59,169 nucleotides of DNA. Origin: a virus. Location of the stretch: positions 1-59,169 of the IMG/VR virus record IMGVR_UViG_3300024328_000748. One strand, written 5' to 3'. The notes under the pieces are model-generated. The model saw nothing but the letters and a program-made list of their open reading frames with translations, did no database searches and had not been told where the DNA came from. The translations under genes and the position numbers were made by a program. Within the stretch, counting starts at the first letter, position 1, and every line of letters starts with the position of its first letter. Below are positions 50,469 through 57,019 of this stretch, piece by piece.

Positions 50469-51588
50469 CCAAGATATTAAACTAGACTACAGTGATGTGT
50501 TAATTCGCCCAAAGCGTAGTACATTAAGTTCACGCAAACAAGTAAGACTTGAACGCAAGTTTAAATTTAGAAACAGCAGACACGAGTACGAAGGTATTCC
50601 TATTATGGCTGCTAATATGGATGGTGTTGGAACATTTGAACTAGCAGATGAACTTGCACAACAAAATATATTTACATGTTTAGTAAAAACATATTCAGTG
50701 GAAGAACTTGTAGATTTTTTTAACAATGATTATCCAGATAATAGAAGAACACAAAACATTGCTATGAGCATTGGTACAGGAACAATAGACTTTGATAAGT
50801 TAGAAGCCGTGTATAATAAAGTAAGCAATAAACTAAAATATGTATGTATGGATATTGCAAATGGTTACAGTGACCATTTTGCACAACACGTTAAAAAAGT
50901 ACGTGATAAATTTCCGAACTTAGTAATTATAGCAGGTAACGTAGTTACTGGAGAAATGACAGAGGAGTTAATTTTAAATGGAGCTGATATTGTTAAAGTG
51001 GGCATTGGTCCCGGGTCTGTTTGCACTACTAGGATTCAAACTGGTGTGGGATACCCGCAACTATCTGCGGTCATCGAATGCGCCGATGCAGCACACGGAC
51101 TTGGGGGTCACATTATTGCTGATGGTGGGTGCAGTTGCCCTGGAGATGTCGCTAAAGCCTTTGCTGCTGGAGCAGATTTTGTTATGCTTGGTGGCATGCT
51201 CGCTGGGCACGATGAAGGCGGCGGCGAAGTAATTACCCGATACTATGAAACTAGTGAACTAGAATATGAAGTTGGCGAGCATTTAAATAATCGCAAACAT
51301 AAAGTAGAAGAAAAGAAGTTTGTACAATTTTATGGAATGAGTTCAGATGCAGCCAACACAAAACATTTTGGCGGACTAAAAGACTATCGTTCAAGTGAAG
51401 GACGTGAAGTACTTGTGCCATATCGCGGTGCAGTTGCTAACACACTTCAAAATATATTAGGTGGAATTAGATCAACTTGCACATATGCAGGCGCAATGAA
51501 ACTCAAACAACTTAGTAAATGCACAACGTTTGTTCGTGTTAACAATCAGTTTAACAAAACATACGAAAGCACAACAACCAAAATATAA
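50458..51588 (+). CDS. guaC: GMP reductase
   Basis: Converts GMP to IMP with NADPH. The 376-residue protein has the type start [19 protein letters not shown], the catalytic Cys189 in GPGSVCTTR and a long FGMSS/ATxxH-type tail region ([15 protein letters not shown]). The family is IMPDH/GMPR; the [14 protein letters not shown] block favours GMP reductase. Bases 51000-51240 differ: GGG, CCC, GCT and GGT codons appear that the rest of the gene avoids, suggesting a recombined patch from another source. Confidence 0.88.
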   Translation: MRIDQDIKLDYSDVLIRPKRSTLSSRKQVRLERKFKFRNSRHEYEGIPIMAANMDGVGTFELADELAQQNIFTCLVKTYSVEELVDFFNNDYPDNRRTQNIAMSIGTGTIDFDKLEAVYNKVSNKLKYVCMDIANGYSDHFAQHVKKVRDKFPNLVIIAGNVVTGEMTEELILNGADIVKVGIGPGSVCTTRIQTGVGYPQLSAVIECADAAHGLGGHIIADGGCSCPGDVAKAFAAGADFVMLGGMLAGHDEGGGEVITRYYETSELEYEVGEHLNNRKHKVEEKKFVQFYGMSSDAANTKHFGGLKDYRSSEGREVLVPYRGAVANTLQNILGGIRSTCTYAGAMKLKQLSKCTTFVRVNNQFNKTYESTTTKI

Positions 51589-51626
51589 CTTTTAAACAGG
51601 TATGTATACAGTGCATATCGTCTTTG

Positions 51627-51634
51627 CATAAATA
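51627..51634 (+). promoter_or_regulatory. T4-type late promoter
   Basis: CATAAATA octamer; predicted +1 near 51640. Drives the non-coding region and small-gene cluster. Confidence 0.65.
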
Positions 51635-51659
51635 AGTATGGTTTATTGCGTTCATACGT

Positions 51660-51667
51660 GATAAATA
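51660..51667 (+). promoter_or_regulatory. T4-type late promoter
   Basis: GATAAATA octamer, 33 nt after the first; predicted +1 near 51673. Two tandem late promoters point to strong output. Confidence 0.65.
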
Positions 51668-51681
51668 AAAGTGTAATAAAC

Positions 51682-51703
51682 AACAGCACAACGTTGTGTT
51701 GTT
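51682..51703 (+). repeat. Perfect palindrome
   Basis: AACAGCACAAC followed by GTTGTGTTGTT is self-complementary, counting one G-U pair. As DNA it could be an operator; as RNA it is a long stem with a tight loop. Confidence 0.65.
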
Positions 51704-51710
51704 ATTTACA

Positions 51711-51893
51711 TATACAACGTAGTATAGAGCGACCTCGGCTCGGAAAAAAAGAGCGGCAGTTAGTGCCACGCTAACTGACTCTGGGAAAGACCAGGGCATA
51801 ACCCATGCCTTACAAGCGATACGTTAGCAGGTATCGTGGTAGCGGCCAGGAGAGACTGGCAAAGAAGAAACGGATGCTTTCCCAAAAACATCC
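51711..51893 (+). ncRNA. Hairpin-array RNA, candidate new non-coding RNA
   Basis: About 180 nt with at least seven local hairpins: TATAC/GTATA (51711-51726); GAGC/GCTC (51727-51741), which competes with GCTC/GAGC (51738-51754); CAGTTAG/CTAACTG (51757-51777); CTGG/CCAG with GAAAGA loop (51781-51794); AGGGCAT/ATGCCTT (51793-51811); CGATAC/GTATCG (51817-51836); GCCAG/CTGGC with GAGAGA loop (51845-51860); and GGATG/CATCC (51872-51893). The GTTAGC in the 51823 loop matches GCTAAC at 51770-51775, a possible pseudoknot. GC content is above the neighbouring genes and no reading frame runs through it. Confidence 0.7.
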
Positions 51894-51919
51894 CATATAA
51901 AACATTTAAGGAGAAGCCA

Positions 51920-52114
51920 ATGGCAACCAATTTTTTTGGTGCATGGGCAGGACTCTTCAACGGATCACGTAGAACTCGTGTGAGATATGAGGCTGAACTG
52001 CTTACCTATGCAAAAACGGAATACACTAACGACTGGCAGTATGCATATCAGTATATGCTGGCCAACAAGGGCAAAGGCCCACAAACAGTATCACTGAAGG
52101 TGGGTGCAAAATAA
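51920..52114 (+). CDS. Small protein of unknown function
   Basis: A 64-residue protein (start MATNFFGAWAGLFNGSRR) with AAGGAG at 51908-51913. I rejected an in-frame GTG/ATG at 51836 that lies inside the hairpin array. The protein is aromatic and basic (ELLTYAKTEY, WQYAYQYML). It is the first of five tiny genes joined by TAATG overlaps and short gaps. Confidence 0.6.
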   Translation: MATNFFGAWAGLFNGSRRTRVRYEAELLTYAKTEYTNDWQYAYQYMLANKGKGPQTVSLKVGAK

Positions 52115-52284
52115 TGATTAAACGATTAATTAAAATGGCAAGAATGTCAACGTTATCAAGAGAAGAAAAATACTTAGCTAGTTCAACGGATCTAGTTGAG
52201 CTCGAAAGACGTCAAAGACTAATACAGAGAGGCCAAGCACCTTGGCAACCTGTAACTAATAAAAATTTAAGAGGATGGGTATAA
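52114..52284 (+). CDS. Small DUF3563-like protein
   Basis: A 56-residue protein (start MIKRLIKMARMSTLSREE). The pattern REEKYLASSTDLVELERRQRL resembles the short DUF3563 family of proteobacteria (RE..YL..a.dladLErRmr). Function of the family is unknown. Overlaps neighbours on both sides by one base. Confidence 0.6.
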   Translation: MIKRLIKMARMSTLSREEKYLASSTDLVELERRQRLIQRGQAPWQPVTNKNLRGWV

Positions 52285-52469
52285 TGACTACAACAGTATT
52301 ATATAACACTACATGCAGAGTATGTGACACAATCAAAGTAGGTTTAGTAACAGCCGCTATGGCAGTATGGGCATTTGGCGAAAGTGCCGGAAGAGCAAGA
52401 GCAGCCGCAGAACTACACCGCCAAGGCTATACAAAAGAAGCTAAAGCATTAATGTTGAGTGACAACTAA
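52284..52469 (+). CDS. Small protein with DUF1127-leader-like tail
   Basis: A 61-residue protein. I chose ATG 52284 (TAATG overlap) over an upstream start inside the DUF3563 gene. The N-terminal half has two Cys (CRVCDTIKVG) and a hydrophobic stretch. The tail SAGRARAAAELHRQGYTKEAKALM resembles short proteins found beside DUF1127 genes in alphaproteobacteria. Function unknown. Confidence 0.55.
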   Translation: MTTTVLYNTTCRVCDTIKVGLVTAAMAVWAFGESAGRARAAAELHRQGYTKEAKALMLSDN

Positions 52470-52603
52470 TGTTTAAGAGATTTTTAAAAGCAATGGAATA
52501 CAGAAGTTATTGCATGAGCATACAGCAACTTAGAAACATGGGCGAGTTTGAAAAAGCCAATGAAATATCTGAGTTCAAGCATAATATGTATCCTACACAC
52601 TGA
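52469..52603 (+). CDS. Small protein of unknown function
   Basis: A 44-residue basic-aromatic protein (start MFKRFLKAMEYRSYC). ATG overlaps the previous stop. The middle (LRNMGEFEKANEISEFKHNM) is a helix. No family recognised, but LRNMGEFEKA resembles the AAAELHRQGYTKEA end of the previous protein, so it may be a related short form. Confidence 0.5.
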   Translation: MFKRFLKAMEYRSYCMSIQQLRNMGEFEKANEISEFKHNMYPTH

Positions 52604-52614
52604 GGAATAATAAA

Positions 52615-52788
52615 ATGAAACTGATCAGAACACTGAAAAACATTTTGAGTTCAAGCTATGATAGACAAGGTGCTCGTGCTTTACACAGCATGACTGACCG
52701 CGAACTAGCAGACATTGGAATATGTCGTGGTGATATCAATAGACTAGTTAGAACACAAGGTGAATTTAACAGAAAAAACCAAATGTAA
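52615..52788 (+). CDS. DUF1127 small RNA-binding-type protein
   Basis: A 57-residue protein with the DUF1127 signature: LHSMTDRELADIGICRGDINRLVR (in pieces, about 23-46). Members in alphaproteobacteria (for example CcaF1 of Rhodobacter) bind RNA and influence small-RNA maturation and turnover. It is the last gene before the terminator at 52812. Together with the other tiny genes and the hairpin-rich RNA upstream it suggests phage control of host RNA regulation. Confidence 0.8.
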   Translation: MKLIRTLKNILSSSYDRQGARALHSMTDRELADIGICRGDINRLVRTQGEFNRKNQM

Positions 52789-52793
52789 CAACC

Positions 52794-52801
52794 TATAAAT
52801 A
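52794..52801 (+). promoter_or_regulatory. Late-type promoter octamer just before a terminator
   Basis: TATAAATA; predicted +1 near 52807 would run straight into the terminator, giving an RNA of about 40 nt, unless it reads through. Confidence 0.4.
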
Positions 52802-52811
52802 TCTTTACATT

Positions 52812-52848
52812 AAAAACCGTATATTGTTAACGCAGTGTACGGTTTTTT
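52812..52848 (+). terminator. Rho-independent terminator
   Basis: AAAAACCGTA / TACGGTTTTT stem (52812-52821 with 52838-52847) with a 16-nt loop and trailing Ts. It ends the small-gene cluster. Confidence 0.85.
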
Positions 52849-52868
52849 ATTATGTACAGTTTTAATCG

Positions 52869-52876
52869 GCTAAATA
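52869..52876 (+). promoter_or_regulatory. Late-type promoter giving a leaderless mRNA
   Basis: GCTAAATA octamer, then CTATT and ATG at 52882, exactly the predicted +1. Position 2 departs from the consensus. Confidence 0.55.
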
Positions 52877-52881
52877 CTATT

Positions 52882-53865
52882 ATGAGTAAAGTAAATCTAA
52901 TACCCGACTTAGTACAACAAATAACTGTAGCTAAAACGCAGGAAGAAAAGTATGAGCTTGTAAAAAAGTATGAAAAAGAAACATTAGTTAAGCGTATAAT
53001 GATTTTTGCATACAATCCATGGATAGATTTTAAATTACAAACTTTTACACCAAAGCACAGCGGTAAACAATTTGGCATGGGTATAAGTAAATTTATGCAC
53101 ATGTTCGAAGAAATTATTGAAGGACAACTTGATCCAAAGGATGCAGAGTTTGGATTTAATATGGCATTTTTGCATATAGAGACAAACCAAGCACCTGTTA
53201 TGCTTGCACTAATTAATCAGACATTAGACAAACAACTAGGACTTACTGCAGAAACAATAAACCGTGTGTGGCCAAATTCAATACACACATACCCATTACG
53301 TGTAGCATTAGAATCAAATTACACAAAATTTGATAACTTTCCTGCATCTGTGCAAACAGTAAGTGAAGGTCTACGTATAAATGTTATTGTATATGATGGA
53401 ACTGTATCTTTTAGACAAAAAGATGGCACTGTAATTGAAGGATGGAAATATTGGAATCAACAGTTTCTTAATCTTGCACAAGGGCAGAATACTGTATTTG
53501 ATGGACATGCCGTAATTGCAAAAAACAACAAGGTAGCTGAAACAGACAACGCCAAAGTATTAGAGGCCGATATTGAAGATATAAGATTTATATTTTGGGA
53601 TGTTATACGTTACGATGGATTTGTTCACGGCGAAGATACACGCATAGGGTACAACTGGCGTTACAACGGACTTGAACATATGATGATGTTAGCATATGCA
53701 AAGAACCCAGAACCATGTTATGATATATTAAAAGCAGAAATGGTTGGGTCCAAAGAACAATTAGAATCTACTATTAAAAACTATAGTAAGGCAGTTATAA
53801 AGTCGTTAGATAGTACTTGGTCTGATGGCTCAACTGAGAATGAAATTATTTTTTCTCAGAAATAA
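52882..53865 (+). CDS. gp30-like DNA ligase without catalytic lysine (pseudoenzyme)
   Basis: A 327-residue protein that follows T4 gp30 ligase through the N-terminal domain. LVKRIMIFAYNPWIDFKL matches the helical start. INRVWPNSI (about 127-134) matches NKVWPGLI, and NFPASVQTVSEGLR (152-165) aligns with the motif I FPAFAQLKADGAR. The nucleotide-accepting Lys (T4 K159) is Val160 here, and the motif III Glu in DGELVY is His in DGHAVI. The chain stops before motifs IV-VI. It cannot seal DNA by the usual route and may act as a structural or inhibitory relative. Leaderless message. Confidence 0.65.
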   Translation: MSKVNLIPDLVQQITVAKTQEEKYELVKKYEKETLVKRIMIFAYNPWIDFKLQTFTPKHSGKQFGMGISKFMHMFEEIIEGQLDPKDAEFGFNMAFLHIETNQAPVMLALINQTLDKQLGLTAETINRVWPNSIHTYPLRVALESNYTKFDNFPASVQTVSEGLRINVIVYDGTVSFRQKDGTVIEGWKYWNQQFLNLAQGQNTVFDGHAVIAKNNKVAETDNAKVLEADIEDIRFIFWDVIRYDGFVHGEDTRIGYNWRYNGLEHMMMLAYAKNPEPCYDILKAEMVGSKEQLESTIKNYSKAVIKSLDSTWSDGSTENEIIFSQK

Positions 53866-54166
53866 TTTGTTCTAGTCTGTGATTATTTTGCACTCTTGTA
53901 TTTCTAATATATCTCCAAATCTTACCTCTGCCGTTATCAACTTCAAAGATAGTTTCTGAATAACCTATACTGATAATAGTAGCACGTTCTCCATCCAAAT
54001 ATACTACATCTCCGGGCTCAAATCCAGGTTTCATTTTCCAGCGTATACTCGCTACTACGTCACCTACTAATTCTTTAACCCATAGTGCAACAATACCTGA
54101 TACTAGTAATGCTAATACTGGTGTTACATAAGCAGTTATGCCTGCCTCTAATACTGATTGATCCAT
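53846..54166 (-). CDS. Small MscS-like mechanosensitive channel fragment
   Basis: A 106-residue protein with one N-terminal membrane helix (about 12-32, VTPVLALLVSGIVALWVKE). A beta domain follows, PGFEPGDVVYLDGERATIISIGYSETIFEVDNG (in pieces, about 47-79), matching the MscS middle domain (GDxVxxxGxxGxVxxI). A full MscS has three helices and about 280 residues, so this is a minimal form. It could alter ion flow or turgor at lysis. It converges with the ligase-like gene (20 nt overlap). Confidence 0.7.
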   Translation of the reverse strand: MDQSVLEAGITAYVTPVLALLVSGIVALWVKELVGDVVASIRWKMKPGFEPGDVVYLDGERATIISIGYSETIFEVDNGRGKIWRYIRNTRVQNNHRLEQIISEKK

Positions 54167-54169
54167 AAT

Positions 54170-54535
54170 TTATTCCTCATTTTCAATTTTTATATGATCT
54201 TGATGCGCTTGTCCGCTTCTACCACATTCATAAACACAAACCGGTGATGGATTATCGCTATTCCATCCTTCAAAATTTATATACGATTTGTATATAGGGT
54301 TCTCCATAATTTCTTTCCATGTATATTTTCCTAAGTCATTAAAATTTGGATCGCTTTTTAAAAGTTCCTCTAATTTTTCATCAGGATGCTCTTTAAGTAT
54401 CCTCTTCCATCCTCGTATCCACACACAACATGGCCATAATTTACCACCCTCGTCTACTTCCCATTCCCTTCTATTACTAGTAGAGTTAGCATCATAACTA
54501 TGATTAAGACATTCGGGTACTATTGTTCCCTTCAT
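54170..54535 (-). CDS. SPASM-like partner protein, copy 2
   Basis: A 121-residue protein with Cys at LWPCCVWI (about 33-40) and VCVYECG (about 98-104). It resembles the C-terminal SPASM part of a radical SAM protein but is encoded separately. WNSDNP and KYTWKEIMENPIYKSYINF match the partner at 55176 closely. It overlaps the radical SAM gene at 54532 by 4 nt. The two proteins together would make one functional enzyme. Confidence 0.65.
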   Translation of the reverse strand: MKGTIVPECLNHSYDANSTSNRREWEVDEGGKLWPCCVWIRGWKRILKEHPDEKLEELLKSDPNFNDLGKYTWKEIMENPIYKSYINFEGWNSDNPSPVCVYECGRSGQAHQDHIKIENEE

Positions 54536-55179
54536 ACTAATTTCTCCAATATTTTCTCACATACTTTTTTATTTTCAGAACTTATTAGACCGATGTGACG
54601 TCTATTAAATTTGAAAATAATATTAATATTATGTTTTTTTGCAAAGTTATGAGCTTCTTCTACTTCATGCCAGTTCCATTCAAATATAAGAAAGTGCCAT
54701 TCTATGTCAGCATCTGTTTTTGAAAATGCTATCATGTTATCCATAGCACGTTGCCAATTAACTCCTTCTCGGTATTTCCAATTTGAATCATGTGACATTC
54801 CATCTATACCAAAACATATAAATAATTTATTTCCATACTTGTTACCCATTCTAGTATACCATTCTGGATCTCGCAATCCACCATTTGTATTAATAATTAA
54901 TCGTCCTATACTTTCTTTAGAAAATATTCTATTAACAAAGTCTGTTATTCGGGGATGCATCATAGGGTCACCTAGTTCTCCGCAGAATTGTGCAATTGTT
55001 AAATTATCGGAGCAATTATTAACTATTTTGTTGAATAAATCATATGGCATATGAGTAGGAGTTAACCAATCTGCTGTTTCTCCAGTATCTGGATTAGTTC
55101 GTTGACAACTTCTACATTTAGCTTGACAGTATGTAGTAATAGCAAAATCAGTTTGAACCAGTTTTGGTTGATGTATCAT
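54532..55179 (-). CDS. Split radical SAM protein, copy 2
   Basis: A 215-residue protein with C18-x3-C22-x2-C25 (CQAKCRSC) and a barrel like the copy at 55522. FCGELGDPMMHPRITDFV and YREGVNWQRAMDNMIAF are almost the same in both copies. ATG 55179 overlaps the SPASM partner's stop (ATGA), so I prefer it to earlier starts. It lacks its own SPASM, which is supplied by the 54170 gene. Confidence 0.75.
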   Translation of the reverse strand: MIHQPKLVQTDFAITTYCQAKCRSCQRTNPDTGETADWLTPTHMPYDLFNKIVNNCSDNLTIAQFCGELGDPMMHPRITDFVNRIFSKESIGRLIINTNGGLRDPEWYTRMGNKYGNKLFICFGIDGMSHDSNWKYREGVNWQRAMDNMIAFSKTDADIEWHFLIFEWNWHEVEEAHNFAKKHNINIIFKFNRRHIGLISSENKKVCEKILEKLV

Positions 55180-55532
55180 CTCTTTGTCAATTCCTTTTGA
55201 TATGCATCTGCTCTTGCCTTCCCACACTCTTTAATACACATAGGTGGCGGGTTATCACTATTCCACCCATCAAAATTTATATACGATTTATATATTGGAT
55301 TGTTTGTAATTTCTTCCCACGTATATTTGTTTAAATCATTAAAGTTTGGATTGGCTTTTAACATTTCGGCTAATTTGTCATCTTGTCTTATTGCCATTGA
55401 ATGATCCCACCCTTGTATCCAAACACAACACGGCCATAGTTTTCCAGCTTGATCTACTTCCCACTCTTTTCTCTTGCCACCGTCACTGTCTGAATCTAGT
55501 TTAATGCAATCCGGTACTACTTCATTTTTCAT
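55176..55532 (-). CDS. SPASM-like partner protein, copy 1
   Basis: A 118-residue protein paired with the radical SAM gene at 55522 (11-nt overlap). LWPCCVWIQGW and CIKECGKARAD carry the Cys set. It matches the 54170 protein over its whole length, including YTWEEITNNPIYKSYINFDGWNSDN (in pieces). The arrangement is a duplicated radical SAM/SPASM couple. Confidence 0.65.
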   Translation of the reverse strand: MKNEVVPDCIKLDSDSDGGKRKEWEVDQAGKLWPCCVWIQGWDHSMAIRQDDKLAEMLKANPNFNDLNKYTWEEITNNPIYKSYINFDGWNSDNPPPMCIKECGKARADAYQKELTKR

Positions 55533-56172
55533 CTTTGATTATCCTCGACAAAATTTTATTACATTCTATTTTATTTTCTTTGCTTATTAATCCGTGTTTC
55601 CTATAGTTATATTTAAATGCAATTTCAATATCAGCTTCAAGTGAAAAATCATAGGCTTGTTGAACTTCTTGCCAATTCCAGTCAAATATAATATAATGCC
55701 ACTCAGTTCTTCCGCCTGATTGGTTGAACGCTATCATGTTATCCATTGCTCGTTGCCAATCAACACCTTCTCTGTATTTCCAATTAGTGTCATGTGACAT
55801 GCCATCAATACCAAAAAACATTTGTAATTTTCTTCCATATTTTTCAGCCATTGTAGCATACCAGTCTGGAGTTCTTAGGCCACCATTTGTATTAATAAGT
55901 AAACTAACTAAATTTGGATGGTCAAATATACGATCAACAAAATCTGTTATTCTGGGATGCATCATAGGGTCACCAAGTTCTCCACAAAATTGTGCCATAT
56001 ATAAATCATGTGGAGATTTGTTAAGTATATTATCAAACACTGGATAAGACATATGAGTTGGTGTTAACCAACTATTAACCTCTCCAGTATCTTCATTGGT
56101 TCGTTGACAACTTCTACATTTAGCTTGACAGTATGTAGTAATAGCAAAGTCAATCTGAGTGTTTAATTTCAT
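55522..56172 (-). CDS. Split radical SAM protein, copy 1
   Basis: A 216-residue protein with C15-x3-C19-x2-C22 (CQAKCRSC). I chose ATG 56172 because it lies exactly at +1 of the minus-strand late promoter 56185-56178, making the mRNA leaderless; an ATG at 56187 would lie inside the promoter. NTNGGLR, FGIDGMSHDTNWKYREG and MAQFCGELGDP are family blocks. It lacks a C-terminal SPASM, provided by the 55176 gene. Confidence 0.75.
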   Translation of the reverse strand: MKLNTQIDFAITTYCQAKCRSCQRTNEDTGEVNSWLTPTHMSYPVFDNILNKSPHDLYMAQFCGELGDPMMHPRITDFVDRIFDHPNLVSLLINTNGGLRTPDWYATMAEKYGRKLQMFFGIDGMSHDTNWKYREGVDWQRAMDNMIAFNQSGGRTEWHYIIFDWNWQEVQQAYDFSLEADIEIAFKYNYRKHGLISKENKIECNKILSRIIKDEK

Positions 56173-56177
56173 ACATG

Positions 56178-56185
56178 TATTTATC
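56178..56185 (-). promoter_or_regulatory. T4-type late promoter, minus strand, leaderless
   Basis: GATAAATA on the minus strand, then CATGT and ATG at 56172 (predicted +1). Shares one base (56185) with the plus-strand promoter. Confidence 0.7.
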
Positions 56186-56192
56186 ATAAATA
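56185..56192 (+). promoter_or_regulatory. T4-type late promoter, plus strand
   Basis: CATAAATA; predicted +1 near 56198, then a leader with AAAGGA before ATG 56220. Divergent from the minus-strand octamer. Confidence 0.7.
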
Positions 56193-56219
56193 AGTATGTA
56201 CTTAATTAAAGGATAACAC

Positions 56220-57014
56220 ATGAAAATAGCATTCTGTATCTCAGGTGAAACAAGAGAACATAATAAGTTTTATGGTCCTGATAGTATGATAACATATCTA
56301 ATGGAACTAGGTCATACTGTAGATGTGTTTGGGCATACATGGGACCACTCAGAAGTGCCAAATTCTAGTTTGTATAATTTTAAATTATTGCAAATAGACA
56401 ATCAACATAAAATTATAAGCGATTGGAAAAATGTCGACTTAATAAATAGAGCATGGTTTGCCGACTCTACGCAAATTGTTAAAGAATCAGGCAAAGAAAT
56501 GATACAGTCGTTAGATATTACAAATGCAAAAATAGGCCAACATGTTAGTGGATGGAAATGTTTGCAAATGCCAGATACAGATCAATATGATGTATTTTAT
56601 CGATGGAGATGGGATTTAAAATTAGATCCTGGTCTACTTGAGAATGAAAGATACATGATAGATAAAACATTAATTCCATGGTTAGATTATGTAAAAACTA
56701 ATAACAAAATACCAATAGTTATAACAGATAATAGTGGGTGGATAGCAAGAAACATTAGTGTACAAGATCAACATTTTTTTATGAATAAATTAACACATCT
56801 AAATATAAAACAAAAATCATGGGAAGAGGCGATATTAAATGTCTGGTACAGAAATAGAGAAAAATGTAGCTATCATATGTTATGGAACTGGATGTTAATA
56901 GATGAAGCAAGCGCATTCATTGGCGAAAAAGTTCATGATATAGTATCGCTTACAGCAACGTTGCCACACAACAACAATGAAAACTTTGAATTAACTGACT
57001 TGGATGAAACGTAA
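56220..57014 (+). CDS. Glycosyltransferase-like protein (putative)
   Basis: A 264-residue protein that starts KIAFCISGETREHNKFYGP followed by LMELGHTVDVFGHTWD. The start and GHTVDVFGHTWD recall small GT-like proteins found in phage and surface-glycan loci. A DVFYRWRWDLKLDP stretch (about 123-136) offers an Asp cluster, but no clear DxD or sugar motif. It is followed by the oxygenase paralog at 57020 after 5 nt. Confidence 0.4.
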   Translation: MKIAFCISGETREHNKFYGPDSMITYLMELGHTVDVFGHTWDHSEVPNSSLYNFKLLQIDNQHKIISDWKNVDLINRAWFADSTQIVKESGKEMIQSLDITNAKIGQHVSGWKCLQMPDTDQYDVFYRWRWDLKLDPGLLENERYMIDKTLIPWLDYVKTNNKIPIVITDNSGWIARNISVQDQHFFMNKLTHLNIKQKSWEEAILNVWYRNREKCSYHMLWNWMLIDEASAFIGEKVHDIVSLTATLPHNNNENFELTDLDET

Positions 57015-57019
57015 AAACT

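Larger units (their letters stand above)
51589..51720 (+). other. Leader region with two late promoters and palindrome
   Basis: No gene is seen. It contains two late promoter octamers (51627 and 51660) and an 11/11-nt palindrome, AACAGCACAAC/GTTGTGTTGTT (51682-51703), which has one G-U pair. TATAC-AACGTA-GTATA (51711-51726) is a further hairpin. The region leads into the hairpin array at 51727. Confidence 0.6.

Noticed and set aside
50978-51232. Open frame of 84 codons inside GMP reductase
   Set aside because: It is in another frame of the GC-rich patch; its sequence looks like a shadow of the real gene and it has no start signal.
51711-51893. Reading the hairpin array as a set of terminators or a CRISPR array
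   Set aside because: The stems lack T-runs, the units differ in sequence, and there is no regular repeat/spacer pattern.
51836-51919. Longer start for the 51920 small protein
   Set aside because: The extra codons lie within hairpins of the RNA and there is no ribosome site; AAGGAG at 51908 fits the ATG at 51920.
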